Positions 28,722 through 37,993 of a DNA stretch of 64,000 bases are shown here, piece after piece. The DNA lies in NCBI GenBank assembly GCA_947495035.1, contig CANLXI010000003.1:62001-126000 (forward strand), given 5' to 3'. The notes below the pieces were generated by a model that was not told where the DNA came from, ran no database searches, and was given only the letters and a program-made list of their open reading frames with translations. The first letter of the stretch is position 1, and the number at the start of each line of letters is the position of its first letter. The position numbers and the translations under genes are program-made. This DNA is from an uncultured Granulosicoccus sp. (lineage in GTDB: Bacteria > Pseudomonadota > Gammaproteobacteria > Granulosicoccales > Granulosicoccaceae).

Positions 28722-30470
28722 ATGATGGAGAACCTCGCACAGATCCTCATGCTGCTGAGTGTGGCTGTGACCGTGGTCGTTGCGTTTCAGCACTTTCATA
28801 TTCCAACCAGTATCGGTTATCTGCTGGTGGGCCTGATTCTCGGCCCGCATACCATCGGCCCCACGTTCAACGTGCCGGAATTCAAGACGCTGGCAGAATT
28901 CGGCGTCGTGTTTCTGCTGTTCACCATTGGCCTGAACTACTCCTTGCCACAGCTGCATGCACTGCGCCACCAGGTGCTGGGTCTGGGGACGGCACAGGTG
29001 ATGCTCGTGACCATCGTGGTGACGCTGGTATTGTGGCTGGCCGGTCTGCCAGCCAGCGCGGCTTTCGTGATTGGCGCGGTGTTCGCCCAGTCTTCCTCGA
29101 CCATCATCAGCAGTCAGCTGACTGAGCAGGGCGAACAGAGCAGCCCGCATGGGCGCCTCGGTCTGGCAATGTCCGTCTTCCAGGATGTCACGGCAGTCCC
29201 GTTTCTGGTCGTCATACCGGTGTTGGGTACGGCGGTGGGCAATCTCGAGCTGGCCGGGGCTCTGGGTTGGGCCGTTGGCAAGGCCGTACTGGCCTTCGCA
29301 CTGGTATTCTTTGCCGGACGCTGGTTGCTGCGACCGCTGTTCCAGCTGGTTACCCGACGACGGTCTGCCGAGGTGCTGACCCTGGCGGTGTTGCTGGTTG
29401 CCTTGCTGGCCGCCTGGACGACCAGTACGCTGGGTCTGTCCCTGGCCTTCGGTGCGTTTCTGGTCGGCATGATGCTGGGGGAGACCGAGTTTCGTTATCA
29501 GGTCGAGTCCACGATACGCCCGTTCCGTGATGTCTTGCTGGGACTGTTTTTCGTGGGTATCGGGACACTGATAGATCCGGGTGTGCTGCCCGACATCTGG
29601 CATTGGGCTGTGTTGGGGGCCGTACTCATTCTTGCCAGCAAACTGCTGCTGGTAACCGCGATGGTGCGCATGAGCGGCATCGTCACGCAGACGGCCTGGC
29701 GCGTGGGCTTGTTACTGGCCGTGGGTGGGGAGTTCGGTTTTGCCCTGCTGGCCATTGCGCTGCAGGCTGATGTGATCGATGTGCGTCTGGGGCAGATTGC
29801 ACTGGCATCCGTGTTCTTCTCGATGGTCGCCGGCTCGTTTCTGATTCGTTTCAATCAGGCAATTGCAGCGTGTCTGGGTGGCGCTCGGCACGTTGAACCC
29901 ACAGACCTGCCGGCAGCACTGGACACGGTTGAACCGCGTGTACTGATCGGTGGTTATGGCCGTGTCGGTCACACGATAGCCGTGATGCTGGAGGACAGTG
30001 GCATTGCCTTCATGGCACTGGATACCGATATGAAACGGGTGGCTCAGGGGCAGGCGGATGGTCATCAGGTGGTCTATGGTGACATCAGTGATCCCGAACT
30101 TCTGGTGGCAATCCAGGCCGAGCGCGCCGCACTTCTGGTACTCAGTGTTGATGATTTCGCGGTGGCCTTGCAGGCCGTGACGCACATGCGCAGCGCGGCG
30201 CCACATGTACCGATCATTGCACGTGCGCGCGATCTCGAGTCGAGTTCCCGCTTGCTGGCAGCGGGTGCTGCACATGCTTATCCGGAAACGATTGAAGCGA
30301 GTTTGCGTCTAGGTGCGTTCGCTCTGAAGGTGCTTCGCGTGCCGGGCAATGATATCGATCTGCTGATGCAGGCGGTCAGGGATCGGGATTACGAGCCTGT
30401 TCTGGAAGAAGACGATACCGGGAAAGAAGGGTCAGAGCCGTCGGGAAAGGGCCAGAGCAGTAGTGAGTGA
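28722..30470 (+). CDS. Kef-type monovalent cation:proton antiporter (CPA2) with RCK domain
   Basis: The 582-residue protein has an N-terminal CPA2 transport domain of about 12 helices (residues 1-385, with TIGLNYSLPQL and AQSSSTIISSQL typical of KefB/YbaL) and a C-terminal RCK/TrkA-N domain starting at VLIGGYGRVGHT (the GxGxxG Rossmann loop). RCK domains gate transport in response to nucleotides or glutathione adducts. YbaL and KefB/C share this layout, and the glutathione-binding residues cannot be checked here. A strong GGGAGGAG precedes the ATG. It lies alone, 251 bases after the heptanucleotide array. Confidence 0.9.
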   Translation: MMENLAQILMLLSVAVTVVVAFQHFHIPTSIGYLLVGLILGPHTIGPTFNVPEFKTLAEFGVVFLLFTIGLNYSLPQLHALRHQVLGLGTAQVMLVTIVVTLVLWLAGLPASAAFVIGAVFAQSSSTIISSQLTEQGEQSSPHGRLGLAMSVFQDVTAVPFLVVIPVLGTAVGNLELAGALGWAVGKAVLAFALVFFAGRWLLRPLFQLVTRRRSAEVLTLAVLLVALLAAWTTSTLGLSLAFGAFLVGMMLGETEFRYQVESTIRPFRDVLLGLFFVGIGTLIDPGVLPDIWHWAVLGAVLILASKLLLVTAMVRMSGIVTQTAWRVGLLLAVGGEFGFALLAIALQADVIDVRLGQIALASVFFSMVAGSFLIRFNQAIAACLGGARHVEPTDLPAALDTVEPRVLIGGYGRVGHTIAVMLEDSGIAFMALDTDMKRVAQGQADGHQVVYGDISDPELLVAIQAERAALLVLSVDDFAVALQAVTHMRSAAPHVPIIARARDLESSSRLLAAGAAHAYPETIEASLRLGAFALKVLRVPGNDIDLLMQAVRDRDYEPVLEEDDTGKEGSEPSGKGQSSSE

Positions 30471-30530
30471 CGAGGAGCCGGGCGATGCTTCCGGCCAACC
30501 GGAATCGCGGGTGGCAGGGTTTGCCGTCCT

Positions 30531-32756
30531 TCATCCGGTTTGCCTGAAACGGCGATCTGCCTGTTCATGCAACAGGGCAGTCATGTCGTGCACGTTCAAT
30601 GGTCGGGCCAGATAGTAGCCCTGTGCCATATCGCATTGCCGGCTTTTCAGAAAATCCAGTTCGCTTTGCTGCTCGACCCCCTCGGCCACGACCTGCATCT
30701 TCAGGCCATCAGCCAGCATCAGAATGGCCGATACGATCTTTTCATTGGGTGAGCCGATCGTCAGATTGGTCATGAAGCTGCGATCGATTTTCAGGGTATC
30801 AACCGGCATGGTGGCAATGGTGGACAGGGAAGAGTAGCCGGTGCCGAAGTCGTCCATGGCAATGGCTATGCCACTGGCCCGCAGATCGCTCAAGGTGTTG
30901 AACATCTCTTGTGGCGATTCGATGATGCAGCTTTCTGTCAGTTCCAGCTCGAGCGCACTGGCAGGCATGTCGTATCGTTTCAGGACCTCATCGACCAACT
31001 GCTGGATGTTACCGCAGGCGAATTGCCGGGCAGAGACATTGACGGCGATGTGTTTCAATTCAATACCGCTGTTCTGCCACTGCTTCCACTGACGACAGGC
31101 CTCATCGAGGACCCACGCACCGATCTTGTCGATCAGATCGCGTTCCTCTGCAATTGCTATGAATACATCCGGTGGAATCATGCCTCTATCGGGATGCTGC
31201 CAGCGCAACAGCGCCTCGGCTCCCACGATCTCCATGCCATCGACGCAATACTGAGGCTGGTAAACGAGAGAGAGCTGCTCTTTCGGCATGGCCTGCCTCA
31301 GATCCAGCTCCAGTTGCAGGCGATCTTCGAGCATCTGCTGGATATCACTGCCATAAGTCCGGTAGTTGTTCTTGTTGAGGCGTTTGGCTTCATACATGGC
31401 TGCATCAGCACACTTCACCAGGTCGTCCACATTGTCTGCATGGGTTGGATACTGCGCAATGCCGATGCTGGTACTCACGACAAATTCGTGTTCGTTCAGG
31501 GAAATCGGTCTGGCCATGGCGTCCAGAATGCGGGCTGCGGCGGCCTCACCTTCATTGCCGTTATCAGAATGCGGTAGCAGTACGATGAATTCATCGCCAC
31601 CCATTCGCGCAACGGTATTGTTCTCAGGGCGTGAGGTATGGACACAGTCAGCGCCAGGGGCCGTCTCGGCAAGGCAGTTCAGCAGTCTTTCGCTGACGGT
31701 CTCCAGCAGCCTGTCACCGGCCTTGTGTCCCTGTGTATCGTTGATGCGCTTGAAATCGTCCAGATCGAGAAACAATACGCACAGCCCGTGACCCTGTTCC
31801 CTTGCCTCCTGGATTCTCAGCTCGGCCATCTGGTTGAACAGGCGCCGGTTTGCCAGCCCTGTCAGAGCATCACGGTAGGCCAGAGTCTCGATCTGCGAGT
31901 GGGAGTCCTGCAATTCACTCATGGACAGTTGCAGTCGTTCACTGGTTTCCTTGAAGGCTCTGGACAGATCGCCAATCTCATCGCGTCGTTGCACATCCAT
32001 GCAGGCATGGGTATTGTCAGGCGGTTCGCGACCGATCGACATGGCGAGATGGCGAAGTCTGATCAGAGGGCGCATGACGAAAAATCGCAATAGTGTGAAA
32101 AACGTGGCGATGCCCATGAAGGTGCTGACTGCCGAGACGATCGTCAGCTGATCGGAAAACTCGACGTAGCTGTCCTGCACTGCCGACTCCGGTAACAATG
32201 CAACCATGGATAGATTGTCCGTCAGCGGCTTGCGAGTGATGATCGTGGGAACGCCTCGGTAGAGCGCATTGTCGATCTTGCCGGAAGCCGATACTGTGCT
32301 GGCATCCTGCATTAGCTCCCTGTCCACGTTGCCGATCAGAGACCGGTCGGCATGCAGGATGATCTGCCCCTTGTCATCGACTGCCGACCAGAATATTTCC
32401 CTGCTGATGGATTCGAAGGCTGTACTCAGAGCCAGGTGCTCGGAGTGAGCTTCCTGAAATCGTGCGACAGCGTTCCGCAGCTGTTCCTGCGGGGCGCGAG
32501 CCTGTGAGTTCTGCTCGCTGGCAGAGGCATGGGCGCGCTCTGACGGCATACCCGCCAACAGGCTTGCATCGGCATTTGCCGTGGTAATGAATTGCCTGAA
32601 CTGAAGATCGGCCAGATCCAGTGCAAGGTTCATCTCTGTCAGCAGTTGACGGCTGGTCCTGTCGTGCAGCCCGGCGTTGGTAAAGAGGTAGATCAGAACG
32701 AGCGACAGTATTGCGCACGGTGCAACGAACAGAAGAAGTTTTGCTTGTAATCGCAT
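30531..32756 (-). CDS. Membrane GGDEF-EAL cyclic-di-GMP protein
   Basis: From the ATG at 32756 the product (741 residues) has one N-terminal transmembrane helix (MRLQAKLLLFVAPCAILSLV), a periplasmic sensor domain of about 160 residues, a second helix, a HAMP domain, a GGDEF domain with an intact ARMGGDEFIVLLP active site, and an EAL domain with EALLRW, DDFGTGYSS and the KIDRSFM segment, so both diguanylate cyclase and phosphodiesterase activity are possible. An open frame continues upstream to 33233 but overlaps the opposite-strand alginate lyase and has no promoter-like or conserved content; I rejected it. Divergent from the lyase gene, it may link c-di-GMP to surface polysaccharide use. Confidence 0.93.
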   Translation of the reverse strand: MRLQAKLLLFVAPCAILSLVLIYLFTNAGLHDRTSRQLLTEMNLALDLADLQFRQFITTANADASLLAGMPSERAHASASEQNSQARAPQEQLRNAVARFQEAHSEHLALSTAFESISREIFWSAVDDKGQIILHADRSLIGNVDRELMQDASTVSASGKIDNALYRGVPTIITRKPLTDNLSMVALLPESAVQDSYVEFSDQLTIVSAVSTFMGIATFFTLLRFFVMRPLIRLRHLAMSIGREPPDNTHACMDVQRRDEIGDLSRAFKETSERLQLSMSELQDSHSQIETLAYRDALTGLANRRLFNQMAELRIQEAREQGHGLCVLFLDLDDFKRINDTQGHKAGDRLLETVSERLLNCLAETAPGADCVHTSRPENNTVARMGGDEFIVLLPHSDNGNEGEAAAARILDAMARPISLNEHEFVVSTSIGIAQYPTHADNVDDLVKCADAAMYEAKRLNKNNYRTYGSDIQQMLEDRLQLELDLRQAMPKEQLSLVYQPQYCVDGMEIVGAEALLRWQHPDRGMIPPDVFIAIAEERDLIDKIGAWVLDEACRQWKQWQNSGIELKHIAVNVSARQFACGNIQQLVDEVLKRYDMPASALELELTESCIIESPQEMFNTLSDLRASGIAIAMDDFGTGYSSLSTIATMPVDTLKIDRSFMTNLTIGSPNEKIVSAILMLADGLKMQVVAEGVEQQSELDFLKSRQCDMAQGYYLARPLNVHDMTALLHEQADRRFRQTG

Positions 32757-33168
32757 TGTGTGGATATCTGTTACTGATGCATCGAACAGCCTCAATGAGT
32801 ATGCCCTCGGAGCCAGCCCTGGCACCCGACCTTGCGCAGATTCTGACACTCTCCATGGGGCGGCAAGAACCGGTTGCAATGTCGATTCACGGCATTCGAG
32901 AATATCAGTGTGCCAATCCGGTTGTGGATTCCCGGACACGGAGAGTGACAACCTTGTAGGGGGTATCGGCGGATTGCAGCAGAAAAAGACTGAATTCGGA
33001 TGACAAGATACCGTCAACAGGTTACGCCTGTCGTGAGGCACGCCCGGTTGCCGTCGATGAGGGCGAGCCGGCATCTCTGCGCCAACTTGTATACTGGTAA
33101 AGAGAAGCCGCAGTCCATCAATCGGTGGTTCAGTTTGGCGCTTCGGTCTGGAACAGGGGAAACATGCC
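32757..33168. other. Divergent intergenic region between the GGDEF-EAL gene and the alginate lyase
   Basis: These 412 bases should hold promoters for both genes. The only symmetry I see is ACAGG-TTACG-CCTGT at 33017-33031, a short inverted repeat that could be a regulator site for the lyase. No RNA gene or small ORF with a convincing ribosome-binding site is visible. Confidence 0.4.
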
Positions 33169-35319
33169 ATGACATTCGACGACGAGCTGACAGGTGATGC
33201 CGGCTTGCTGGCGCTTTGCAGCACCGCAGACATGCGCGCCCTGCGCGCAGCAGTGGGTCAAGCGGGCCTGATGGGCGAGAGCATTGCTGCCATGGTGTCA
33301 CGCATGAGCCCGCATCTCGGATCCACCAGCGACATTCCGGGGCATGGTGAGGCGGGTGGTTACGCGCATAACCAGCACCAGTTCAACTGCCGGGCGTGCG
33401 AAGAGGCAGGCACACTGTATCAGTTGACGGGAGAGCAGGGCTACGCGGACTTCGCCGTCGACCTGCTGCAACGCTATGCAGACTGCTATCTGAATCTGGG
33501 GTTCCAGAAAGCCAGAAACACCAATCCACCGGGCCGGATATTTCACCAGATTCTCAACGAGAACATGTGGCTGTTGTCGATGTCGATCGGCTACGGCAGC
33601 GTCAGACATGGCCTGTCGCAGGCGCAACGGTCTCACATCGAGAGTCGCCTGTTGCGCCCTGTCGTGGACATGATGACGCAGCGTTATGCCCATGACTTCG
33701 GCACCATTCACAATCATGGCCTGTGGAGTGTGGCGGCAGTAGGCACCTGCGGTCTGGTCATCGGTGATGAAGGCTATGTGGCGCAGGCTGTCAATGGATT
33801 GCAGGGTGATGCTGTTGCGGGTGGCTACCTGGCCGAGATCGCCCAGTTGTTTGCACCGTCGGGCTATTACATCGAGGGACCCTACTATCATCGCTTTGCG
33901 TTGCGGCCACTGGTGGTCTTCGCCGAAGCCCTGCACACACACCGTCCGGAACTGGACATCTACAACGTATGCGAACAGCGTATCGGCACCACGATCAAGG
34001 CCCTGCTGTCACTGGTATATCCGAATGGTCGCCTGCCGGCCCTGAACGATGCATCACTGAGCATGGGCATTCAGGACGAAGGTCTGCTCATTGCCGCCAG
34101 CGTCTATAACGCGCGCTACGGTGATGACCCTGCCGTGCATGCACTGGCGCGGCAGCAGGGCCAGGTCTGGGTTCATCCGAGCGGCCTGGCACTGGCGGCA
34201 GAGGCAGATCGGCTGGCTGAGGGCACCCTGCCGTTCTGGCCGAGTGTATTGCTCGGCGAAGGGCCGAATGGCGACAGGGGGGCGCAAGGTTTTCTGCGAG
34301 CCAGGGCCGCGGATGGTGATATCAGTCAGGTATCGATGAATCATGGTCAGCATGGCATGGATCACGGACACTTCGATACGCTTGGCATCACCCTGTTCAA
34401 TCGTGGTGACGAGGTATTGCGGGAATACGGCTTTGCCCGCTGGCTCAATGTCGAGCCCAAGTTCGGTGGACGCTACCTGCCCGAAAACAAGAGCTGGGCA
34501 CGCCAGACACTGGCACACAACTGTGTCGTCGTCGATCGGCAATCACAGAATGCAGCGGAACTGCAGCGCGCGGACGCTGTGCACGGTTTGCCGCATTTCT
34601 TCGTTGATGCAAGACCGGTGCAGGGGATGAGTGCCTTTGCCAACGACCACTACCCTGGCGTGGGCATGCAACGGACTGTCTTGCTGATAGAGGACGAGAG
34701 CTTGAAAACGCCCCTGCTTGTCGACCTGTTTCGTCTGAGCAGCGACTCGGAGCACGATTATGATTACCCCTTGCAGTATTCAGGGCAGATCTGCGATACG
34801 AACCTGACCCTGGAACCCGGTCTGACCCAGTGGTCGGTTTTGGGGCAGTCCGGTGGTTATGAACACCTGATGGGGACGGCGCGGGCCGGTGTCACCAGCC
34901 CGACTCGTATCACCTGGTTGCAAGGGCAGCGCTTCAATACCTGGCTCAGCGCTGCGGATCAGGGCGAGCTGGTGTTTGCCCAGCTCGGCGGCAATGATCC
35001 ATCGTTCAACCTGCGCCGCGAAACGACGCTGTTGCTGCGTCAGCGTGGCAGCAGTCATCTGTTTGCATCGGCCTTTGAAACGCATGGATTTTTCGATGAA
35101 GCAACCGAACGCTGTTCGGGGGCGCGAGGTGAAATCGATGCGATACGAACGCTCGGGCATGACGATAGTGCCAGTGTGATCGAGCTGCAAGGCGAACGAT
35201 TTCACCGGGTGATCATGGTCAGCAATCGGCCCGATGTCAGGTCCGACAGCGTGAACGAGGTCAGCTTCGCTGGCCAGACCTATCGCTGGACCGGCTTCTT
35301 CGCCTGTCAGCCGGTCTGA
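33169..35319 (+). CDS. PL17-family oligo-alginate lyase (heparinase II/III fold)
   Basis: The 716-residue protein has the (alpha/alpha) toroid plus beta-sandwich layout of polysaccharide lyase family 17. Recognisable pieces are IFHQILNENMWLLSMSIGYG (about 125-144), the catalytic Asn-His pair in FGTIHNHGLWSVAAVG, the catalytic Tyr region SGYYIEGPYYHRFALRP, HGQHGMDHGHFDTLGI with zinc-site histidines, and SWARQTLAHNCVVVD. PL17 enzymes split short alginate chains exolytically into the unsaturated monosaccharide. No signal peptide is visible, so it would act in the cytoplasm on imported oligomers. No other alginate gene is in the window. Its end overlaps the convergent bcr-like gene by 13 bases. 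Confidence 0.88.
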   Translation: MTFDDELTGDAGLLALCSTADMRALRAAVGQAGLMGESIAAMVSRMSPHLGSTSDIPGHGEAGGYAHNQHQFNCRACEEAGTLYQLTGEQGYADFAVDLLQRYADCYLNLGFQKARNTNPPGRIFHQILNENMWLLSMSIGYGSVRHGLSQAQRSHIESRLLRPVVDMMTQRYAHDFGTIHNHGLWSVAAVGTCGLVIGDEGYVAQAVNGLQGDAVAGGYLAEIAQLFAPSGYYIEGPYYHRFALRPLVVFAEALHTHRPELDIYNVCEQRIGTTIKALLSLVYPNGRLPALNDASLSMGIQDEGLLIAASVYNARYGDDPAVHALARQQGQVWVHPSGLALAAEADRLAEGTLPFWPSVLLGEGPNGDRGAQGFLRARAADGDISQVSMNHGQHGMDHGHFDTLGITLFNRGDEVLREYGFARWLNVEPKFGGRYLPENKSWARQTLAHNCVVVDRQSQNAAELQRADAVHGLPHFFVDARPVQGMSAFANDHYPGVGMQRTVLLIEDESLKTPLLVDLFRLSSDSEHDYDYPLQYSGQICDTNLTLEPGLTQWSVLGQSGGYEHLMGTARAGVTSPTRITWLQGQRFNTWLSAADQGELVFAQLGGNDPSFNLRRETTLLLRQRGSSHLFASAFETHGFFDEATERCSGARGEIDAIRTLGHDDSASVIELQGERFHRVIMVSNRPDVRSDSVNEVSFAGQTYRWTGFFACQPV

Positions 35320-36536
35320 TGCAGTGGCGCCTGCACGGGCACCAGTTCACTGCATTCTGCCTTGTGCACCAGAGCCAGTGAGGCGATGGCACAGCTGCAC
35401 AGACAGATCGACAGGGGGATCAGCGTCTGGTCGTAGAAGTGTCCGCTGGTCATGGATACCACAACTGCCACGGCGCTGGAGACCGAGGCGATGACCGAAG
35501 CTCCGACACCGGCGACGGCGCCCAACGGTTCCATCGCCATGGCGCCCAGATTGCCGAACAGGATTCCGATGGCGAACAGGCTGCCACTGAACAGCAGCAT
35601 GAAAACCATCAGTGAGGGTGCGCCGCCAAGAGCCGTGGAGAAGCCGAGCAGCAGCGCACCGCTGGCCACCATGCCGATCAGCGCCAGTTTCGAGAGCCGG
35701 TACATGCCCAGACGCATGACCAGTCTGCTGTTGGTGAGAGTGGCGATTCCCATGCCCAGTGCCAACAGGGCAAAGAGTGTCGTGAAATAGCTTCCGACAG
35801 CATAGATATCGTGGAAAATCGACGCTGCGATCCCGTAGTAGCTGGTCAGACAGCCGAACATCAGCCCGGCGGCGATCGTGGGCGGCATGACACGCGGATT
35901 GGCGCAGATTCGCAGCGCGGTTGCCAGTGTCTGACCCCACAGAAACGGCCTGCGATGCTGCAAGGGCAGGGGCTCTGGCTGACGCAGACACAACCAGAGT
36001 GCGCCAACCGTTGCCAGCACGCAATAGGCAATGAAGATGGTACGCCAGCTGCCGAGCAACATGACGAGCTCGCCAAGCGCTGGCGCCAGCATGGGAACCA
36101 TGATCAGCACGGTCAGGATGATCGACATGGCACGAGCCATCGAGGCCCCCTCGTAACGATCCCGAATGGCAGCGCGTGAGCCGATCTTGGGGCCTGCAAC
36201 GCCGACTCCCTGGATGAAGCGTGCCAGCAGCAATGTCTTGAGATCCTGCGCCGTGACGGCAAGCACAGCGCCGCTCACGAAAATGGCAATGCCCAACAGG
36301 ATGGCGAACTTGCGCCCACGAGCGTCGGACAACGGGCCAAACACCGGTTCCCCGACCGCCATGCCCAGTACCAGCGCTGAAATGATCAGATGCACATCGC
36401 TATCGGCACCGTTGGACAACTCCCGGGCGATGATCGGCATGCCGGCGATGATGGCGTCGATGCTCAGCGCTGTCAGCGACGTCAGGAAGCCGAACAGCGC
36501 AATGAATTCGACTTCGCTGGTCTGTCGTACTGGCAT
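35307..36536 (-). CDS. Bcr/CflA-family multidrug efflux transporter (MFS)
   Basis: This 409-residue, 12-helix major facilitator protein has the first-helix PIIARELS region and motif A (GPLSDARGRKFAIL) between helices 2 and 3, in the arrangement of Bcr/CflA drug:H+ antiporters (bicyclomycin, sulfonamide and related compounds). The ATG at 36536 gives a normal start before helix 1; the frame also stays open upstream through the (CTTGC)15 repeat up to the arsJ stop codon. It may be cotranscribed with arsJ, whose stop lies 198 bases upstream. The exported compound is unknown. Confidence 0.88.
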   Translation of the reverse strand: MPVRQTSEVEFIALFGFLTSLTALSIDAIIAGMPIIARELSNGADSDVHLIISALVLGMAVGEPVFGPLSDARGRKFAILLGIAIFVSGAVLAVTAQDLKTLLLARFIQGVGVAGPKIGSRAAIRDRYEGASMARAMSIILTVLIMVPMLAPALGELVMLLGSWRTIFIAYCVLATVGALWLCLRQPEPLPLQHRRPFLWGQTLATALRICANPRVMPPTIAAGLMFGCLTSYYGIAASIFHDIYAVGSYFTTLFALLALGMGIATLTNSRLVMRLGMYRLSKLALIGMVASGALLLGFSTALGGAPSLMVFMLLFSGSLFAIGILFGNLGAMAMEPLGAVAGVGASVIASVSSAVAVVVSMTSGHFYDQTLIPLSICLCSCAIASLALVHKAECSELVPVQAPLHQTG

Positions 36537-36610
36537 GGGCGGGGTATGTCCAGTCTGGGGAGGCGGGGGGACAGGGTATTGTAACGTGCAGTGTGTCGAG
36601 GACACACTGC

Positions 36611-36685
36611 CTTGCCTTGCCTTGCCTTGCCTTGCCTTGCCTTGCCTTGCCTTGCCTTGCCTTGCCTTGCCTTGCCTTGCCTTGC
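36611..36685. repeat. Pentanucleotide repeat (CTTGC)15
   Basis: Fifteen perfect copies of CTTGC (GCAAG on the gene strand) lie 75 bases upstream of the bcr-like start and about 50 bases after the end of arsJ. Period five is the classic length of phase-variation repeats. The repeat contains no stop codon in any frame. An ATG at 36714 reads through it in a frame one base out of register with the transporter, so one more or two fewer units would put it in frame with the transporter. Confidence 0.97.
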
Positions 36686-36734
36686 CGGTCAGTGCGGGGC
36701 TGGCACGCCGGCATGCTGTCTGCCTGCAGCCCGG

Positions 36735-37979
36735 TCAGTCACTGCTTCGCTGAGGACTGCCCTGAGCAGGGACCGGCTCCGGGAGTCTGGCGACGATGAT
36801 GGCCGACAGTGCGATGAAAAAGGCCGAAACCCAGAGACAGGCGGTCAGGCCGTCGCGCTGATACAGCCAGCCTGAGAGCACCGTACCGACGAGCCGGCCC
36901 ATGGCATTGGCCATGTAGTAGAAACCGACGTCCAGTGACACGCCATCACGCTTGGCACTCTTGACGATCAGAAAGCTGTGCAATGAGGAGTTGATGGCGA
37001 ACAGCACACCGAAGACAAGCAGGCCGAGAACCAGTGTGTATTCGGTCTGGATGTCCGCGCCGATTGCCAGTGCGATGCCGGCGGGTACCAGTGCCAGCAG
37101 CGCTGCCCAGAAGAATGCTCCCTGTCCGTCCGTACGGTTTGCCGTGGATCGACCGGTCAGTCGTGGCGCAATGGTCTGCACGAGCCCGTAGCCAATGACC
37201 CACAGGGCCAGATACCCACCCACGGTCCAGTGATCCCAGCCGAGCGTCAGGCTCAGATAGACCGGTAGAGCAACGACGAACCAGACATCCCTGGCGCCGA
37301 ACAGAAAGAGGCGCGCGGCGGACAGAATGTTGATCGTCGGGCTTTTCGAGAACATGGCGGTGAAAGGCGGCTTGTCGCGTGCCTTGCCCAGATCTCGGCC
37401 CAGGGTCATCAGACTGACAATCCAGACCACTGCCAGCGCTGCCGCCATGATCAGCATGGCACCACGAAAACCCACGAGGCTCAACAGTGCACCACCGAGA
37501 AAGAACCCGACGCCCTTGAGGGTATTCTTGGAGCCGGTCAGCAGTGCCACCCAGGTATACAGGCGTCCGTGATCTCCATCCGGAACCAGCAGCTTGATGG
37601 AGCTCTTGGCGCTCATCTTGTTCAGATCCTTGGCGATTCCGGAGAGCGCCTGTGCCGCCATCACCCAGGCCACACTCAGTGCGCTGACTGGAACCAACAG
37701 CATCGACAGAGCGATAATCTGCAGGCCCAGGCCGATGTTCATGGTCCGGTTGAGCCCCAGTCTGGCTCCCAGCCAGCCACCGATGAGATTGGTGACAACC
37801 CCGAAGATCTCGTAGAACAGAAACAGCATGGCAATCTGTAGCGGTGAATAGCCCAGATCGTGAAAATGCAGGACCACCAGCATGCGCAGCGCGCCGTCGG
37901 TCAGCGTGAAGGCCCAGTAATTGCCGGTGACGATGCCGTATTGCCGGATGGGCTCGGGCAATTGCTTCCAGGATTGCAT
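36735..37979 (-). CDS. arsJ: ArsJ organoarsenical (1-arseno-3-phosphoglycerate) efflux transporter
   Basis: The 414-residue, 12-helix MFS protein is typical ArsJ, beginning MQSWKQLPEPIRQYGIVTGNYWAFTLTDG and containing GIAKDLNKMSAKSSIKLLVP and LLTGSKNTLKGVGFF, both hallmark ArsJ segments. ArsJ exports 1-arseno-3-phosphoglycerate, made when GAPDH uses arsenate in place of phosphate; the product then hydrolyses outside, so arsenate is removed in two steps. The dedicated GAPDH gene is 14 bases upstream on the same strand, and an arsR gene is divergent. This confers arsenate resistance without arsenate reductase. Confidence 0.95.
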   Translation of the reverse strand: MQSWKQLPEPIRQYGIVTGNYWAFTLTDGALRMLVVLHFHDLGYSPLQIAMLFLFYEIFGVVTNLIGGWLGARLGLNRTMNIGLGLQIIALSMLLVPVSALSVAWVMAAQALSGIAKDLNKMSAKSSIKLLVPDGDHGRLYTWVALLTGSKNTLKGVGFFLGGALLSLVGFRGAMLIMAAALAVVWIVSLMTLGRDLGKARDKPPFTAMFSKSPTINILSAARLFLFGARDVWFVVALPVYLSLTLGWDHWTVGGYLALWVIGYGLVQTIAPRLTGRSTANRTDGQGAFFWAALLALVPAGIALAIGADIQTEYTLVLGLLVFGVLFAINSSLHSFLIVKSAKRDGVSLDVGFYYMANAMGRLVGTVLSGWLYQRDGLTACLWVSAFFIALSAIIVARLPEPVPAQGSPQRSSD

Positions 37980-37993
37980 GCTTGCTGTGTCTC

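Noticed and set aside
32757..33233. N-terminal extension of the GGDEF-EAL protein
   Set aside because: The added 159 residues lack domain features and overlap the opposite-strand alginate lyase; the start at 32756 is followed at once by a transmembrane helix.
36400..36714. 104-codon ORF through the (CTTGC)15 repeat
   Set aside because: Its protein is QGKAR repeats followed by out-of-frame bcr-like sequence; interesting only as part of a slippage switch.
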